Below are positions 19,317 through 28,626 of a stretch of 64,000 nucleotides of DNA, piece after piece. The number at the start of each line of letters is the position of its first letter. Position 1 is the stretch's first letter. The position numbers and the translations under genes were made by a program. The notes below the pieces were generated by a model, which had not been told where the DNA came from, ran no database searches, and worked only from the letters and a program-made list of their open reading frames with translations. The DNA is from Myxococcales bacterium. Lineage in GTDB: Bacteria > Myxococcota_A > Polyangia > Polyangiales > Houyiibacteriaceae. Where the stretch lies: NCBI GenBank assembly GCA_029863605.1, contig JAOTVB010000009.1, forward strand, positions 87,588-151,587. The letters are read 5' to 3'.

Positions 19317-20147
19317 TTACTCGAAGCACTCCCAACCGTCCTTAGCCATCTCGGCGCATTCGAGCGGCACAGGCGTCTCTGAGCTCACGGATTCGAACCA
19401 AGCGATATTGGGGCCGATCAGCGTTCCGTGGAAAGTCGCCTTGTCGCGGGTCGGGCCGCTATAGACGGCAAATGCGTGGGGAACATCCTGCGCCTCGAAC
19501 ATCAGGGGCGCACCCGAATCGCCGTAGCACAATGCGTCAGTTCGGCCGTCGAGCCGGACGGAAAAGGCATTGCCGAAAATCGGTCCATCGAACGATCGAA
19601 GAACAAAGCCGTCATATCGCTTCTTGGGTCCGAGCTCTTCGGTGCATCTACCGGTGTCCGGGTCTGGCGTGCGGCCGAAGCCCAGCGCGAACAGGTTCGC
19701 CTCCTCGAAATAGAGCGCCTCGAACGTCCGAACCGTACCGCTCAAGCGTGCGCGATGTCGTGCATCCAGCGCTTCATCCAAAAGAGCAACAAGGCCGATG
19801 TCGTGCCAACGGTGAGATATGTGTCCGAGCCCTTTGTAGTCTGGGTGAAGAATGAGCTCTGCAGTCCCCTCATAGATGACCGAGGGTTCGCCAGTGGCTT
19901 GTTGACGGATGACGAGTCGATCACCATCGGCGTCTGACGATAGGGATATCGCCCGCTCGACGCAGTGACCAGCGGTGAGTATCCAATGTTCGCTCAAGAT
20001 GCTGCCGCTGCACATGTGGCCCGTCGCGAAGTCGATCCCCACCACCCATTCGACTTCGTCGCTGAAATGAGGCGCATCGGAAGCAACGTCCCCACACCCC
20101 GCCAGGAACCCACAAGCAACGATCGCCTCGATGATTCTGCTCTTCAT
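19317..20147 (-). CDS. Trypsin-like serine protease (S1 family), lipoprotein
   Basis: 276 aa. The ATG at 20147 yields a lipoprotein signal with lipobox FLAGC (Cys15), better than the earlier in-frame start. The catalytic triad is visible: His in LTAGHCVE, Asp in WHDIGLVAL and Ser in CYGDSGAPL. Cysteine pairs around His and Ser fit the chymotrypsin fold. It is likely exported and anchored to a membrane, degrading proteins outside the cytoplasm. It is convergent with fusA, 4 nt from its stop. No propeptide beyond the short N-terminal segment is evident. Confidence 0.88.
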   Translation of the reverse strand: MKSRIIEAIVACGFLAGCGDVASDAPHFSDEVEWVVGIDFATGHMCSGSILSEHWILTAGHCVERAISLSSDADGDRLVIRQQATGEPSVIYEGTAELILHPDYKGLGHISHRWHDIGLVALLDEALDARHRARLSGTVRTFEALYFEEANLFALGFGRTPDPDTGRCTEELGPKKRYDGFVLRSFDGPIFGNAFSVRLDGRTDALCYGDSGAPLMFEAQDVPHAFAVYSGPTRDKATFHGTLIGPNIAWFESVSSETPVPLECAEMAKDGWECFE

Positions 20148-20351
20148 ATCGCCGTCGTCGAATGGAGCAGCAAGAACCACGCCAGCGGGGCCGCTGCCAA
20201 ACCGACGTCATTTCGGAGCTTTGTGGTTCCGCAGGGAGTGCCGGAGAGGCACACGCCGTATACCCATAGCGACATCAGCCTGTGGCGGGCTCCCACGCTT
20301 TCATCTATCGGTCGTTCTGACTAGACTCAATCGGCTCGCAGTGGGTTGAGA

Positions 20352-20639
20352 ATGAAGAAGCTGACCGACGCCGAAATCGCCGAACACATGAAGGCCCTTC
20401 CCGGGTGGGAGCTCGGCGCGGACCGCATCCTCCGCAAGTTTCGCTTCAAGGACTTCGTCGAGGCGTTCGCCTGGATGACAGGTGTCGCACTCGTAGCCGA
20501 GAGGATGAATCACCATCCGGAATGGCGGAACGTCTGGGCTACCGTCGAGGTCGAGCTCACCACCCATGACGCCGGTGGGCTTACCGAGGCTGACATGAAG
20601 TTAGCCTCCAAAATGAACGAGCTGAGTCGGCTCGATTGA
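20352..20639 (+). CDS. phhB: 4a-hydroxytetrahydrobiopterin dehydratase
   Basis: 95 aa. The ATG at 20352 is used; a TTG six bases earlier is also open. The family signature ERMNHHPEW with paired histidines and the following [21 protein letters not shown] are clear for the PCD/DCoH family. The enzyme dehydrates 4a-hydroxytetrahydropterin so that the cofactor of aromatic amino acid hydroxylases can be recycled. No phenylalanine hydroxylase lies nearby. It is followed 13 nt later by the FAD oxidoreductase and may share its transcript. Confidence 0.92.
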   Translation: MKKLTDAEIAEHMKALPGWELGADRILRKFRFKDFVEAFAWMTGVALVAERMNHHPEWRNVWATVEVELTTHDAGGLTEADMKLASKMNELSRLD

Positions 20640-20652
20640 TCATGCCCCCGCG

Positions 20653-21918
20653 ATGAAGACCAACGTTCTCATCGCCGGAGGCGGGATCATCGGCTCGGCG
20701 GTAGCGTGGGCCCTCGCGGCGCGCCGAGTGTCGGACGTGACCGTAGTCGACCTCGACCTCACGGGGCTTTACGCCTCGTCCGAGCTCAACGCCGGCGGAG
20801 CCCGCGCGACCTGGTGGCAGGCCGTCAACGTGGAAACGTGCGCAGCCACGCTCGAGTTCTTTCGTGAGCATGCCGATGTGTTCTCTTTTCGCGAGCGCGG
20901 CTATCTCTGGCTGCACGGGGACTCGGCGCTATTCGAGATCGCCAAACAGAAGCTCGAGCTTCAGAACGACTTCGGCCTGGGGGTCGAGTTATTGACCCCT
21001 TTTGATGTGGTTGAACGCTTCCCGTCTCTGGATCCCGATCCGGCGCGCTTGGTGGGAGCGACGTTCTCGCCGCGCGACGGGCTCGTCAACCCTAACGCGG
21101 TACGACAATGGTACCGCCGCGAGGCTGAATCGCTCGGCGTTCGATTTCTGAACCGGCACTACGTGACCGGCGTCAACACGACGCGCCAGCCTGGCTCGAA
21201 GCGCCGCGTGAGTTGGGTGGAAGTGGCAGAGATCACGGGCCGCGATCCGACAGATCGGGAAGGAACGATCCGAGACATCCTCACGACCCACGTGGTGCCG
21301 CCGGATCGGGTTGCCGCATACGAACGCATCGAGTGCGACGTGATCGTCAACTGCTTGGGCGCATGGTCGCCGGTTTTCTCCGCCAAAGTTGGAGTCAGCG
21401 ACGTTACGGAACCGACGCGACGGCAAATCTGCATGGTCAGCGTCCAACACGAAGATGCCCAGCGCATCGAAGAGCTGCTCTCTCTAGGGATGGTGGTCGA
21501 CCCCAGCGACCTTTACTTCCATCCGGAAGGCAAGGACATTCTTGCCGGCTACTCGATCCCGGAAGAAGCACCGGGGTTCGACTTCAACTACGACGGTGAG
21601 AGGTTCTTCATGGAGCACGTTTGGCCTCGTCTGGCTCAATGCTCGTCGGTTTTCGAGCGCTCCAAGCACGTGCGCGGCTGGTCCGGGCTCTACGCGGTCA
21701 CTCCGGATCGCAGTGGAATCGCAGGACCGGTCGGCGGCTTCACCAACCTCTTCGAGGCGCATTCGTTTACCGGGCGAGGCGTGATGCAGAGCTACGGAAT
21801 CGCGACCGCCATGGCGGAATGCATCGATCTCGGCAACCCGTCTCGCGCAATTGCTTCGCTCACCCGCGACCGTTTCACCGATCGCACTCGATGGTTGGTA
21901 GAGGACCTTCACATCTAG
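20653..21918 (+). CDS. FAD-dependent oxidoreductase, DAO family
   Basis: 421 aa. The N-terminal VLIAGGGIIGSAVAWALA is a GxGxxG FAD-binding fold, and ELNAGGARATWW is the flavin-anchoring loop of the DAO superfamily (sarcosine, glycine and related amine oxidases, FOXRED1-like). The C-terminal region with GWSGLYAVTPDRSGIAGPV and SFTGRGVMQSYG completes the FAD site. It probably oxidises a secondary amine or amino acid. It follows the pterin dehydratase gene closely. An insertion around residues 180-215 is charged and unusual, but the frame is intact. Confidence 0.87.
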   Translation: MKTNVLIAGGGIIGSAVAWALAARRVSDVTVVDLDLTGLYASSELNAGGARATWWQAVNVETCAATLEFFREHADVFSFRERGYLWLHGDSALFEIAKQKLELQNDFGLGVELLTPFDVVERFPSLDPDPARLVGATFSPRDGLVNPNAVRQWYRREAESLGVRFLNRHYVTGVNTTRQPGSKRRVSWVEVAEITGRDPTDREGTIRDILTTHVVPPDRVAAYERIECDVIVNCLGAWSPVFSAKVGVSDVTEPTRRQICMVSVQHEDAQRIEELLSLGMVVDPSDLYFHPEGKDILAGYSIPEEAPGFDFNYDGERFFMEHVWPRLAQCSSVFERSKHVRGWSGLYAVTPDRSGIAGPVGGFTNLFEAHSFTGRGVMQSYGIATAMAECIDLGNPSRAIASLTRDRFTDRTRWLVEDLHI

Positions 21919-21975
21919 CGTCACGATTCGAAAACGTGCATGCCGCGACAATCGTAGAGTAGAGTGATTCGTTCA

Positions 21976-22437
21976 ATGGGCCCGAAGTACGCAATCGTGA
22001 TCGCGCTTGCTGCAGTGATCGGGTGCAATCCCGGTGGAGCGAAAGATCACGCCACGACAAGTGCCGTGAATGAAGGCCGGGCTCGCAATCCACGTGACGC
22101 CGCGGACAACACACCCGAGCAAAATAAAGAGCTGGCTCGCTACTTGATCCGCAAGAATTACCCACAGTGGAACAGCTCGAGCGAACTAAAGTGTCTTGAC
22201 GAGCTTTGGCAAAAGGAGAGCCACTGGAAACATCGTGCGGTGAACAAGCGCACGGGTGCATGCGGCATTCCGCAGGCCTACCCATGCGACAAGATGGCCG
22301 CATGGGGAGAGACTTACGGAGTCGATTATCGTCGCAATCCGTGGCCGCAGATCGCTTGGGGTTTGCAGTACATCGACAAGCGGTACCGAACCCCATGCGC
22401 AGCGTGGAAGCAATTTAGACGCGGCGGCGGTTACTAA
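21976..22437 (+). CDS. Transglycosylase-like lipoprotein
   Basis: 153 aa from the ATG at 21976, which gives a lipoprotein signal with AVIGC (Cys13); a GTG four codons earlier is the alternative. After a polar linker, the domain from about residue 60 contains [20 protein letters not shown] and [10 protein letters not shown]. This matches the transglycosylase-like fold with a catalytic glutamate in QKES found in actinobacterial muralytic proteins. It should cut peptidoglycan glycan strands in the periplasm. Its end is about 25 nt before the earliest copper ATPase start. The family is clear; activity is inferred. Confidence 0.8.
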   Translation: MGPKYAIVIALAAVIGCNPGGAKDHATTSAVNEGRARNPRDAADNTPEQNKELARYLIRKNYPQWNSSSELKCLDELWQKESHWKHRAVNKRTGACGIPQAYPCDKMAAWGETYGVDYRRNPWPQIAWGLQYIDKRYRTPCAAWKQFRRGGGY

Positions 22438-22493
22438 CGTCATCGGGGCGAAACAGACATAGCGTGATATCCTCTGCGCGCGGTCACGCATCG

Positions 22494-24635
22494 ATGGAAG
22501 TCCCCGGCGGAAGTAGACAGTGGGTGTGTCCGATGCACCCGGAGGTAGTGAGAAGCGCGCCGGGCGACTGCCCGAAGTGCGGGATGGCGCTCGAGCCCCG
22601 GACTCTGAGTCTCGACGAGGACGAAGACGCGAATCCCGAGCTCCGGAACATGACTCGTCGCTTTTGGATTTCGCTCACGTTGACCGTCCCCCTCCTCGTC
22701 GTGGCAATGGGCGACATGCTCCCGGGGCATCCGATCTCGAACCTCATCGGTGAGCGAAACCGCGTGTGGGTCGAGCTGGCGTTGGCCACACCGGTGTGCC
22801 TCTGGTCGGCTTGGCCTTTCTATGTTCGGTTCGTCAGTTCGCTACGAAGCCGTCATACCAACATGTGGACGCTGATCGGTCTCGGCGTGGCAGCCGCATA
22901 CGGATACAGCATGGTTGCGGCAGTCTTTCCGGAGATCTTCCCGTCATCGTTTCGGCATGAGTCCGGTGAGGTTGCGGTCTATTTCGAGGCGGCCGCCACG
23001 ATCGTCACCCTGGTATTGCTAGGGCAGGTGCTCGAGCTTCGCGCTCGAAGTCGTACCGGAGCAGCGATCAAAGAGTTGCTCGGCCTGGCGCCCAAGACCG
23101 CCCGGCGCATCTCTGCCAACGGTGTCGAGGAGGATGTGTCGCTCGACGTGGTCCAGGTCGGAGACCGTCTCCGCGTCCGCCCGGGAGAGAAGGTGCCCGT
23201 CGACGGCATCGTGGTCAAAGGGACGAGCTTGGTCGACGAGTCGATGGTGAGCGGGGAGCCGGTGCCGGTTTCGAAGGGACCAGGGGACGCGGTCATCGGC
23301 GCGACTGTCAACGGGACTGGCGCGTTCTCGATGCGGGCAGAAGCGGTCGGCGCGGACACCCTGCTCTCCAGGATCGTAGCGATGGTGTCCGAGGCGCAGC
23401 GGAGTCGGGCCCCGATCCAAAAACTAGCCGATGTCGTTGCTGGCTACTTCGTTCCCGCCGTGATCGCTGCTGCCGTGCTGACTTTCATCGTATGGAGCAT
23501 CGTCGGCCCGGATCCCAAGATGGCGCATGCACTCGTGAGCGCGGTCGCCGTTTTGATCATTGCTTGCCCCTGCGCGCTCGGTCTCGCCACTCCGATGTCG
23601 ATCATGGTTGCTACGGGCAAGGGAGCGTCTGTCGGAGTGCTTTTCAAGAACGCCGAGGCGATCGAGGTCATGCGCAAGGTTGACACGCTCGTGGTCGACA
23701 AGACGGGCACACTCACGGAAGGAAAGCCGGCGCTGGTCACCACGAGGGCCATCGGCGAAATCGACGAAACCACGTTGCTGAGCTTCGCCGGAAGCCTCGA
23801 GCGGGCAAGCGAGCATCCGCTTGCAGAAGCGATCGTCACGGGCGCAACGCAACGCGGAGCAACCCTCGACTCCGTCGACCAATTCGAGTCCGTGACGGGG
23901 AGGGGGGTCGAGGGCCGCGTGCGGGGTCGGCAGGTCGTCATTGGAAATCGCTCGTTGCTCGAGGACCATCAGATCGATGTCACTCCATTGTTGGCGGACG
24001 CCGACCTTGCGCGCCGTAACGGCCAGACGGCGATGTTCGTCGCGGTTGATAGCAAGGCTGCTGGAATCCTCGGCGTTGCAGACCCGATCAAGCAGAGCAC
24101 ACCCGAAGCGATTGCGGCGCTCCACGATGCCGGTATCCGCGTCGTCATGCTCACCGGCGACAACGTGAAAACCGCCGAGATCGTTGCCGCCAAGCTGTCG
24201 ATTGACGAGGTCGTTGCAGACGTGCTCCCCGACCAAAAAGCAAAAGTCGTGAAGCAGATGCAAGACGAGGGGCACATCGTGGCAATGGCCGGCGACGGCG
24301 TCAACGATGCTCCCGCCTTGGCTCAGGCGCATGTGGGGATTGCAATGGGCACCGGCACCGATGTCGCGATGGAAAGCGCCGGGGTCACTCTCGTCAAAGG
24401 GGATCTTCGTGGCATCGTCCGTGCTCGAAGGCTCAGCGCAGCCACGATGAACAACATCCGTCAGAATCTGTTCTTCGCATTCGTCTACAATGCACTTGGG
24501 ATTCCCATTGCGGCTGGCGTGTTCTATCCTGTTTTCGGACTGCTTCTAAACCCCATGATCGCCGCCGCGGCCATGAGCTTCAGCTCTGTGTCGGTGATCT
24601 CGAACTCGCTTCGTCTGAGGCGCGTCAAGGTTTAG
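22494..24635 (+). CDS. copA: Copper-translocating P-type ATPase
   Basis: 713 aa from the ATG at 22494; a GTG at 22464 would add ten residues and neither has a good Shine-Dalgarno site. The N-terminus has a short heavy-metal-binding domain, CPMHPEV to CPKCGM, in place of HMA domains. The P1B-ATPase core follows: TGES-like SGEPVPV, the CPC motif in [18 protein letters not shown] phosphorylation site, HP locus SEHPLAEA and TGDN / [10 protein letters not shown]. It exports Cu(I) across the inner membrane. No copper regulator is adjacent. Confidence 0.92.
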   Translation: MEVPGGSRQWVCPMHPEVVRSAPGDCPKCGMALEPRTLSLDEDEDANPELRNMTRRFWISLTLTVPLLVVAMGDMLPGHPISNLIGERNRVWVELALATPVCLWSAWPFYVRFVSSLRSRHTNMWTLIGLGVAAAYGYSMVAAVFPEIFPSSFRHESGEVAVYFEAAATIVTLVLLGQVLELRARSRTGAAIKELLGLAPKTARRISANGVEEDVSLDVVQVGDRLRVRPGEKVPVDGIVVKGTSLVDESMVSGEPVPVSKGPGDAVIGATVNGTGAFSMRAEAVGADTLLSRIVAMVSEAQRSRAPIQKLADVVAGYFVPAVIAAAVLTFIVWSIVGPDPKMAHALVSAVAVLIIACPCALGLATPMSIMVATGKGASVGVLFKNAEAIEVMRKVDTLVVDKTGTLTEGKPALVTTRAIGEIDETTLLSFAGSLERASEHPLAEAIVTGATQRGATLDSVDQFESVTGRGVEGRVRGRQVVIGNRSLLEDHQIDVTPLLADADLARRNGQTAMFVAVDSKAAGILGVADPIKQSTPEAIAALHDAGIRVVMLTGDNVKTAEIVAAKLSIDEVVADVLPDQKAKVVKQMQDEGHIVAMAGDGVNDAPALAQAHVGIAMGTGTDVAMESAGVTLVKGDLRGIVRARRLSAATMNNIRQNLFFAFVYNALGIPIAAGVFYPVFGLLLNPMIAAAAMSFSSVSVISNSLRLRRVKV

Positions 24636-24767
24636 CCACATCTCGAAGGCCCAGGGCGTGTGGTCCACGCTGGCCGATAGCGTTGGGCCGGTCTCCCCGC
24701 ACGGTGGGCCTTGGGGCCCTGCGCGAGGTTACAAATAGTTAACTTGGAGCTTGCTCGACGTCCCCAG

Positions 24768-24783
24768 CTAAGTTTACACTTAG
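24768..24783. promoter_or_regulatory. Inverted-repeat operator before the second P450 gene
   Basis: CTAAGTTTACACTTAG is a perfect 6-bp inverted repeat (CTAAGT/ACTTAG) around TTAC, ending 7 nt before the P450 ATG. A second palindrome, AGTTAACT, lies at 24737-24744. A possible -35 TTGCTC (24751) and -10 TTACAC (24774) with 17-nt spacing would place the operator over the -10. Part of the motif recurs upstream of the first P450 gene. Confidence 0.5.
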
Positions 24784-24790
24784 TTAAACA

Positions 24791-26224
24791 ATGACGAAGA
24801 GCCCCGAAAGCATGGGAGATTGGACCCCTCCCAAACCGATCCCACGCCACAAAGGGCACTGGCTGTGGGGCGGAACCTTCGACTTTCAACGGAACCCGGC
24901 CGAGTTCCTGCTCGAAGCGCACGAGAAATACGGCGACGTGTTCGTCACCCGAGTGTTGACGGGCCAGTCCTACTTCATCCGCGATCCAGAGGTGATCCAG
25001 GCGATCAACGTCACCCACGCGAAGCACATCCACAAGCCCAAGGTGGTGAAGCAGATGTGGAAGCCGTTTCTCGGGAACGGCTTGGTCCCGAACGATGGCG
25101 AGTCATGGAGACGCCAGCACAAGTTGATCATGCCGGGCTTTCACAAGCGCCGGATCGACGCCTACGCCCCCACGATGGCCGAGTACACGCGCGACATGGT
25201 GCGCGGATGGGTAGAGGGTGAGCAACGCGACTTTCGGAAAGAAATGGTTGCGCTGACTCTGCGCGTGGTGGCGAAGACGCTTTTCGACACGGACCTGGCA
25301 CATGATTCGACGACTGTGCACGACGCGATGGAACACATCGTCGAGGCGCTGATCGACCATGCGCAAACTCCGATTCCAGTGCCGCGATGGTGGCCCTCGA
25401 AGCGCAATCGCCGCATGGTCGAAGCCCTCGATGCCATGGACGGTGTCATCGCACGGCTTCTCGCAGCACGGCGTCGCGATATGAAAGACCGCGGCGACCT
25501 CATGTCGCACATGGTGTTCGCCGCCGACGAAGCGGGCGGGATGTCGGACAAACAACTTCGGGACGAGCTGATGACCCTGATCTTTGCTGGTCATGAGACC
25601 ACGGCGCACACTTTGACCTGGGCTTGGTATCTCATGGCGACCAATCTCGACAAGGTCGCAAAGGCCCAACAGGAGATCGACCAAATCCTCGGTGGAGAGC
25701 CCATTGGCGTCGAGGATCTCACCAAGCTCCCGTATCTGGAAATGTGCATCAAAGAATCGCTCCGGCGGATGCCGGCTGTATGGATCTACGGACGGGAAGC
25801 CCGGGAAGATCTTCGTTTGGGAGATTACCTCTTTCCAAAAGGCTCGATCCTCGCGGTCAGCCCATTGGCGACCGGCCGCAATGCGAAGTACTTCGACGAG
25901 CCGGAGGAGTTCCGACCCGAGCGTTGGACCCGCGACTTCGAGCGCGCGCTCCCGAGAGGCGCATACGTACCATTCGCCGCGGGGCCCCGCGTCTGCCTCG
26001 GCAAGCAGTTCGCGATGATGGAAATGCGGATCGTCCTCGGCACACTGCTTCAAAACGTCGAGATCAACATTCTCGATGGCTTCGTGCCCGACATGCTCCC
26101 CGAAATCTCGTTGAACCCTGGGGAGCGAGGCATGCCGATGAAGGTGTGTTTCCGCGACGGGGCCCCGGTGCGATCAGTGGATCGGAAGAGCGCGACCGAG
26201 ATTTCGGGCTCCTACGCGGCCTGA
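24791..26224 (+). CDS. Cytochrome P450
   Basis: 477 aa. The I-helix is FAGHETTAH, ExxR is ESLR and the haem loop FAAGPRVCLGKQFA places the axial Cys at residue 402. The FxxGPRxCxG form and length match CYP102/CYP4-like fatty acid or terpene hydroxylases. The ATG at 24791 sits just after an operator-like palindrome with no Shine-Dalgarno, so either the message is nearly leaderless or translation begins at the ATG at 24812. No redox partner is adjacent. It is unrelated in detail to the first P450 (different haem loop and N-terminus). Confidence 0.92.
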   Translation: MTKSPESMGDWTPPKPIPRHKGHWLWGGTFDFQRNPAEFLLEAHEKYGDVFVTRVLTGQSYFIRDPEVIQAINVTHAKHIHKPKVVKQMWKPFLGNGLVPNDGESWRRQHKLIMPGFHKRRIDAYAPTMAEYTRDMVRGWVEGEQRDFRKEMVALTLRVVAKTLFDTDLAHDSTTVHDAMEHIVEALIDHAQTPIPVPRWWPSKRNRRMVEALDAMDGVIARLLAARRRDMKDRGDLMSHMVFAADEAGGMSDKQLRDELMTLIFAGHETTAHTLTWAWYLMATNLDKVAKAQQEIDQILGGEPIGVEDLTKLPYLEMCIKESLRRMPAVWIYGREAREDLRLGDYLFPKGSILAVSPLATGRNAKYFDEPEEFRPERWTRDFERALPRGAYVPFAAGPRVCLGKQFAMMEMRIVLGTLLQNVEINILDGFVPDMLPEISLNPGERGMPMKVCFRDGAPVRSVDRKSATEISGSYAA

Positions 26225-26646
26225 GGCGCGGCTACGAGCCAACGAACGTCAGAGCAGGTGAGCCGTCAGCGCGAAGGTTCCGCTGATCTCTCCTCCGATC
26301 GTGCCGTTCTTGAATCTCTCACCGCCGAGCCACTGCAGTGCGAGAGCAGAGCCGCGAAACCGAGCGTCGAGATGAGCCGCGCGCCCCACCGCGCAGATAG
26401 GTATGACGTAGTGCGGGTTTGTGCTGACGTGAGGGTCATCGTACGCGTGGATCCCCCATGGGATCAATCGTGACCCTGCTGCAAAACCCGCGTGTTTACA
26501 GCGTGTTATGGTTCACCCAGAAAAAGCTCAAGCCGTTCGGGGCTCGCGATGGGCGGATCGGGGGAGCCTCGACCAGCTCGGTCATGGCGCGACTTCACAT
26601 CCTACCGCCATGGGATGGTTCGACGTCGAGTGTACCCCGGCGTTGG
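26225..26646. other. Intergenic stretch of 422 bp without a supported gene
   Basis: No convincing complete gene is seen. On the minus strand 26249-26467 an open frame of 72 codons reads into the region from a TTG, with no ATG and a stop 46 codons further upstream. Its composition (LGGERFKNGTIGGEISGTFALTAHLL split over the end) looks protein-like and may be the tail of a decayed gene. The plus-strand frame starting at 26458 is merely the upstream extension of glnS. Confidence 0.4.
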
Positions 26647-26868
26647 CTATCGGCCGCGCACCCACTGGTACAGGACGAAGCCGACTCCGGCGAGCAAGAG
26701 GATCGCCAAGACCACGAGCCACTGACGCCAGATGTCCCTAACCAAGCCGAAGGTGTCAACCGACCGGACGGACTCGGTTTGTCCACACTTCGGGCACATT
26801 GGTTGGTCGCCTCCATCCTCCACTACGAACTCGTACTCGCAATGGGCGCAGTAGTAGTCCCCCGACAT
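26647..26868 (-). CDS. Small zinc-ribbon membrane protein
   Basis: 73 aa from the ATG at 26868; the longer open frame upstream is antisense to glnS and is not used. Residues 7-10 (CAHC) and 25-28 (CPKC) make a two-pair zinc ribbon of FmdB/rubredoxin-like type, and residues 49-70 form one transmembrane helix (WLVVLAILLLAGVGFVLYQW). The zinc ribbon would lie in the cytoplasm with the helix at the C-terminus. It is divergent from glnS with 42 nt between. I do not recognise a named family. Confidence 0.65.
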   Translation of the reverse strand: MSGDYYCAHCEYEFVVEDGGDQPMCPKCGQTESVRSVDTFGLVRDIWRQWLVVLAILLLAGVGFVLYQWVRGR

Positions 26869-26910
26869 GCCGTGCAAGCATACCCGCGCCGGACGCGCTA
26901 CACCACCGCC

Positions 26911-28617
26911 ATGAAGGTCCCGAAGGACAAGGCGGAGAACCAAGAGAACGCTCCCAACTTCATCCACGATTTGGTCAAGAGAGAAGTCCAAGAGGGAAAG
27001 CACGGGGGCATCGTCGTCACGCGTTTCCCTCCCGAGCCCAACGGCTATCTCCACATCGGTCACGCCAAGTCGATCTGCCTGAACTTCACGACCGCCCAGA
27101 TCTCGAACCAAGGGCGCTGCCACCTGCGCTTCGACGACACCAATCCGGAAGCAGAAGACACCGAGTACGTCGAGTCGATTCGCGACGACGTGCGCTGGCT
27201 CGGCTTCGATTGGGGCAGCCACGAGTACTTCGCATCGGATTACTTCGAGCGGCTCTATGAGTGCGCGGTGGATCTAATTCGGCGTGGCTTGGCGTACGTC
27301 GACAGTCAGAGCCTCGAGGAGATTCGCGCGGGCCGCGGCGATTTCTACAAGCCCGGTGTCCACGGCCCATTTCGTGACCGCGGCGCCGAGGAGAATCTCG
27401 ATTTGTTCTCGCGCATGCGCGCCGGGGAGTTCGACGAAGGGGCGCATGTCCTTCGCGCAAAGATCGACATGGCGTCCAAAGACGTAAATCTCCGCGATCC
27501 GCTGATGTATCGCATTCGAAAGGTGAGCCATCACCGCACGGGAGACGATTGGTGCATTTATCCAATGTACGACTACGCGCATCCGATGTCCGATGCATTC
27601 GAAGGAATCACGCATTCGATCTGTACCTTGGAGTTTGCTCACCACAACCCCCTCTACCAATGGTTCGTGTCACACTTCGACTTCGATCCCGTCCCCCGGC
27701 AGATCGAATTCGCACGGCTGAATCTGACCTTCACGGTGATGAGCAAGAGATTGCTCAAACGACTCGTCGAGCAGGGGCACGTCGCTGGCTGGGACGATCC
27801 TCGTATGCCGACGATTGCGGGGATGCGACGGCGCGGCTACACGCCGGCTGCTCTTCGACGCTTTGCCGAACGGATTGGGGTTTCGCGTCGTGACGGCATC
27901 GTTGATGTCGGGCTTCTCGAGCATGCGCTCAGGGAGGACTTGAACGCGACCAGCCCACGGACGATGGCTGTTCTGCGCCCGCTAAAGCTCGTGATCGAAA
28001 ACTTCCCTGAGGGCGAAGAGCTCGAGCTCGACGCACCATACAACCCGAGCGATCCAAGCTTTGGCTCACGAAAGCTCCATCTGACTCGCGAGGTCTACAT
28101 CGAACGCGACGACTTCATGGAGGAGCCGATGAAGAAGTGGTTTCGACTCGCACCAGGCAAGGAAGTCCGCTTACGATACGCCGCTCTGGTAACTTGTAAC
28201 GAAGTGGTCAAAAACGATGCAGGGGAGATCGTCGAGCTCCGCTGCACGTGGGACCCCGCCTCGAAAGGCGGCAACGCCGCCGATGGGCGAAAGGTGCGCG
28301 GGACGATACACTGGGTGAGCGCCGACCACGCCGTCGGCGGGGAGGTGCGCCTCTATGACCGGCTGTTCAACGAGGAAAATCCTCTCGACGATGCACACGA
28401 GGGGGATTTCACCAATCGCATCAACCCGATGTCACTCGAAGTCATCGACGACGCAAAGCTCGAGCCAGCCCTTGCGGTGCGGGCGCCCGAAGAGCGCGTG
28501 CAGTTCGAGCGTCTCGGCTATTTCGTCGTCGATCCCGACAGCGCGCCCGATCGGCCGGTCTACAACCGAACGATCCAACTCAAAGACTCGTGGGCCAAGC
28601 TCGCGAAGAAGGCCTAG
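26911..28617 (+). CDS. glnS: Glutaminyl-tRNA synthetase
   Basis: 568 aa, close to the ~554 of E. coli. The frame is open 151 codons further upstream, but the ATG at 26911 aligns with the conserved NFIHDLV start. The HIGH motif is PPEPNGYLHIGHAKS and the KMSKS equivalent is VMSKRLLKRL. The anticodon-binding beta-barrels occupy the last 230 residues. It charges tRNA-Gln directly with glutamine, so the GatCAB route is not needed for tRNA-Gln. The desaturase gene begins 9 nt after its stop and is likely co-transcribed. Confidence 0.95.
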   Translation: MKVPKDKAENQENAPNFIHDLVKREVQEGKHGGIVVTRFPPEPNGYLHIGHAKSICLNFTTAQISNQGRCHLRFDDTNPEAEDTEYVESIRDDVRWLGFDWGSHEYFASDYFERLYECAVDLIRRGLAYVDSQSLEEIRAGRGDFYKPGVHGPFRDRGAEENLDLFSRMRAGEFDEGAHVLRAKIDMASKDVNLRDPLMYRIRKVSHHRTGDDWCIYPMYDYAHPMSDAFEGITHSICTLEFAHHNPLYQWFVSHFDFDPVPRQIEFARLNLTFTVMSKRLLKRLVEQGHVAGWDDPRMPTIAGMRRRGYTPAALRRFAERIGVSRRDGIVDVGLLEHALREDLNATSPRTMAVLRPLKLVIENFPEGEELELDAPYNPSDPSFGSRKLHLTREVYIERDDFMEEPMKKWFRLAPGKEVRLRYAALVTCNEVVKNDAGEIVELRCTWDPASKGGNAADGRKVRGTIHWVSADHAVGGEVRLYDRLFNEENPLDDAHEGDFTNRINPMSLEVIDDAKLEPALAVRAPEERVQFERLGYFVVDPDSAPDRPVYNRTIQLKDSWAKLAKKA

Positions 28618-28626
28618 CAAGCGAAT

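Noticed and set aside
26458-26910. The 151-codon upstream extension of the glnS frame
   Set aside because: It has no GlnRS homology; the family start fits the ATG at 26911 and a real small gene lies on the other strand.
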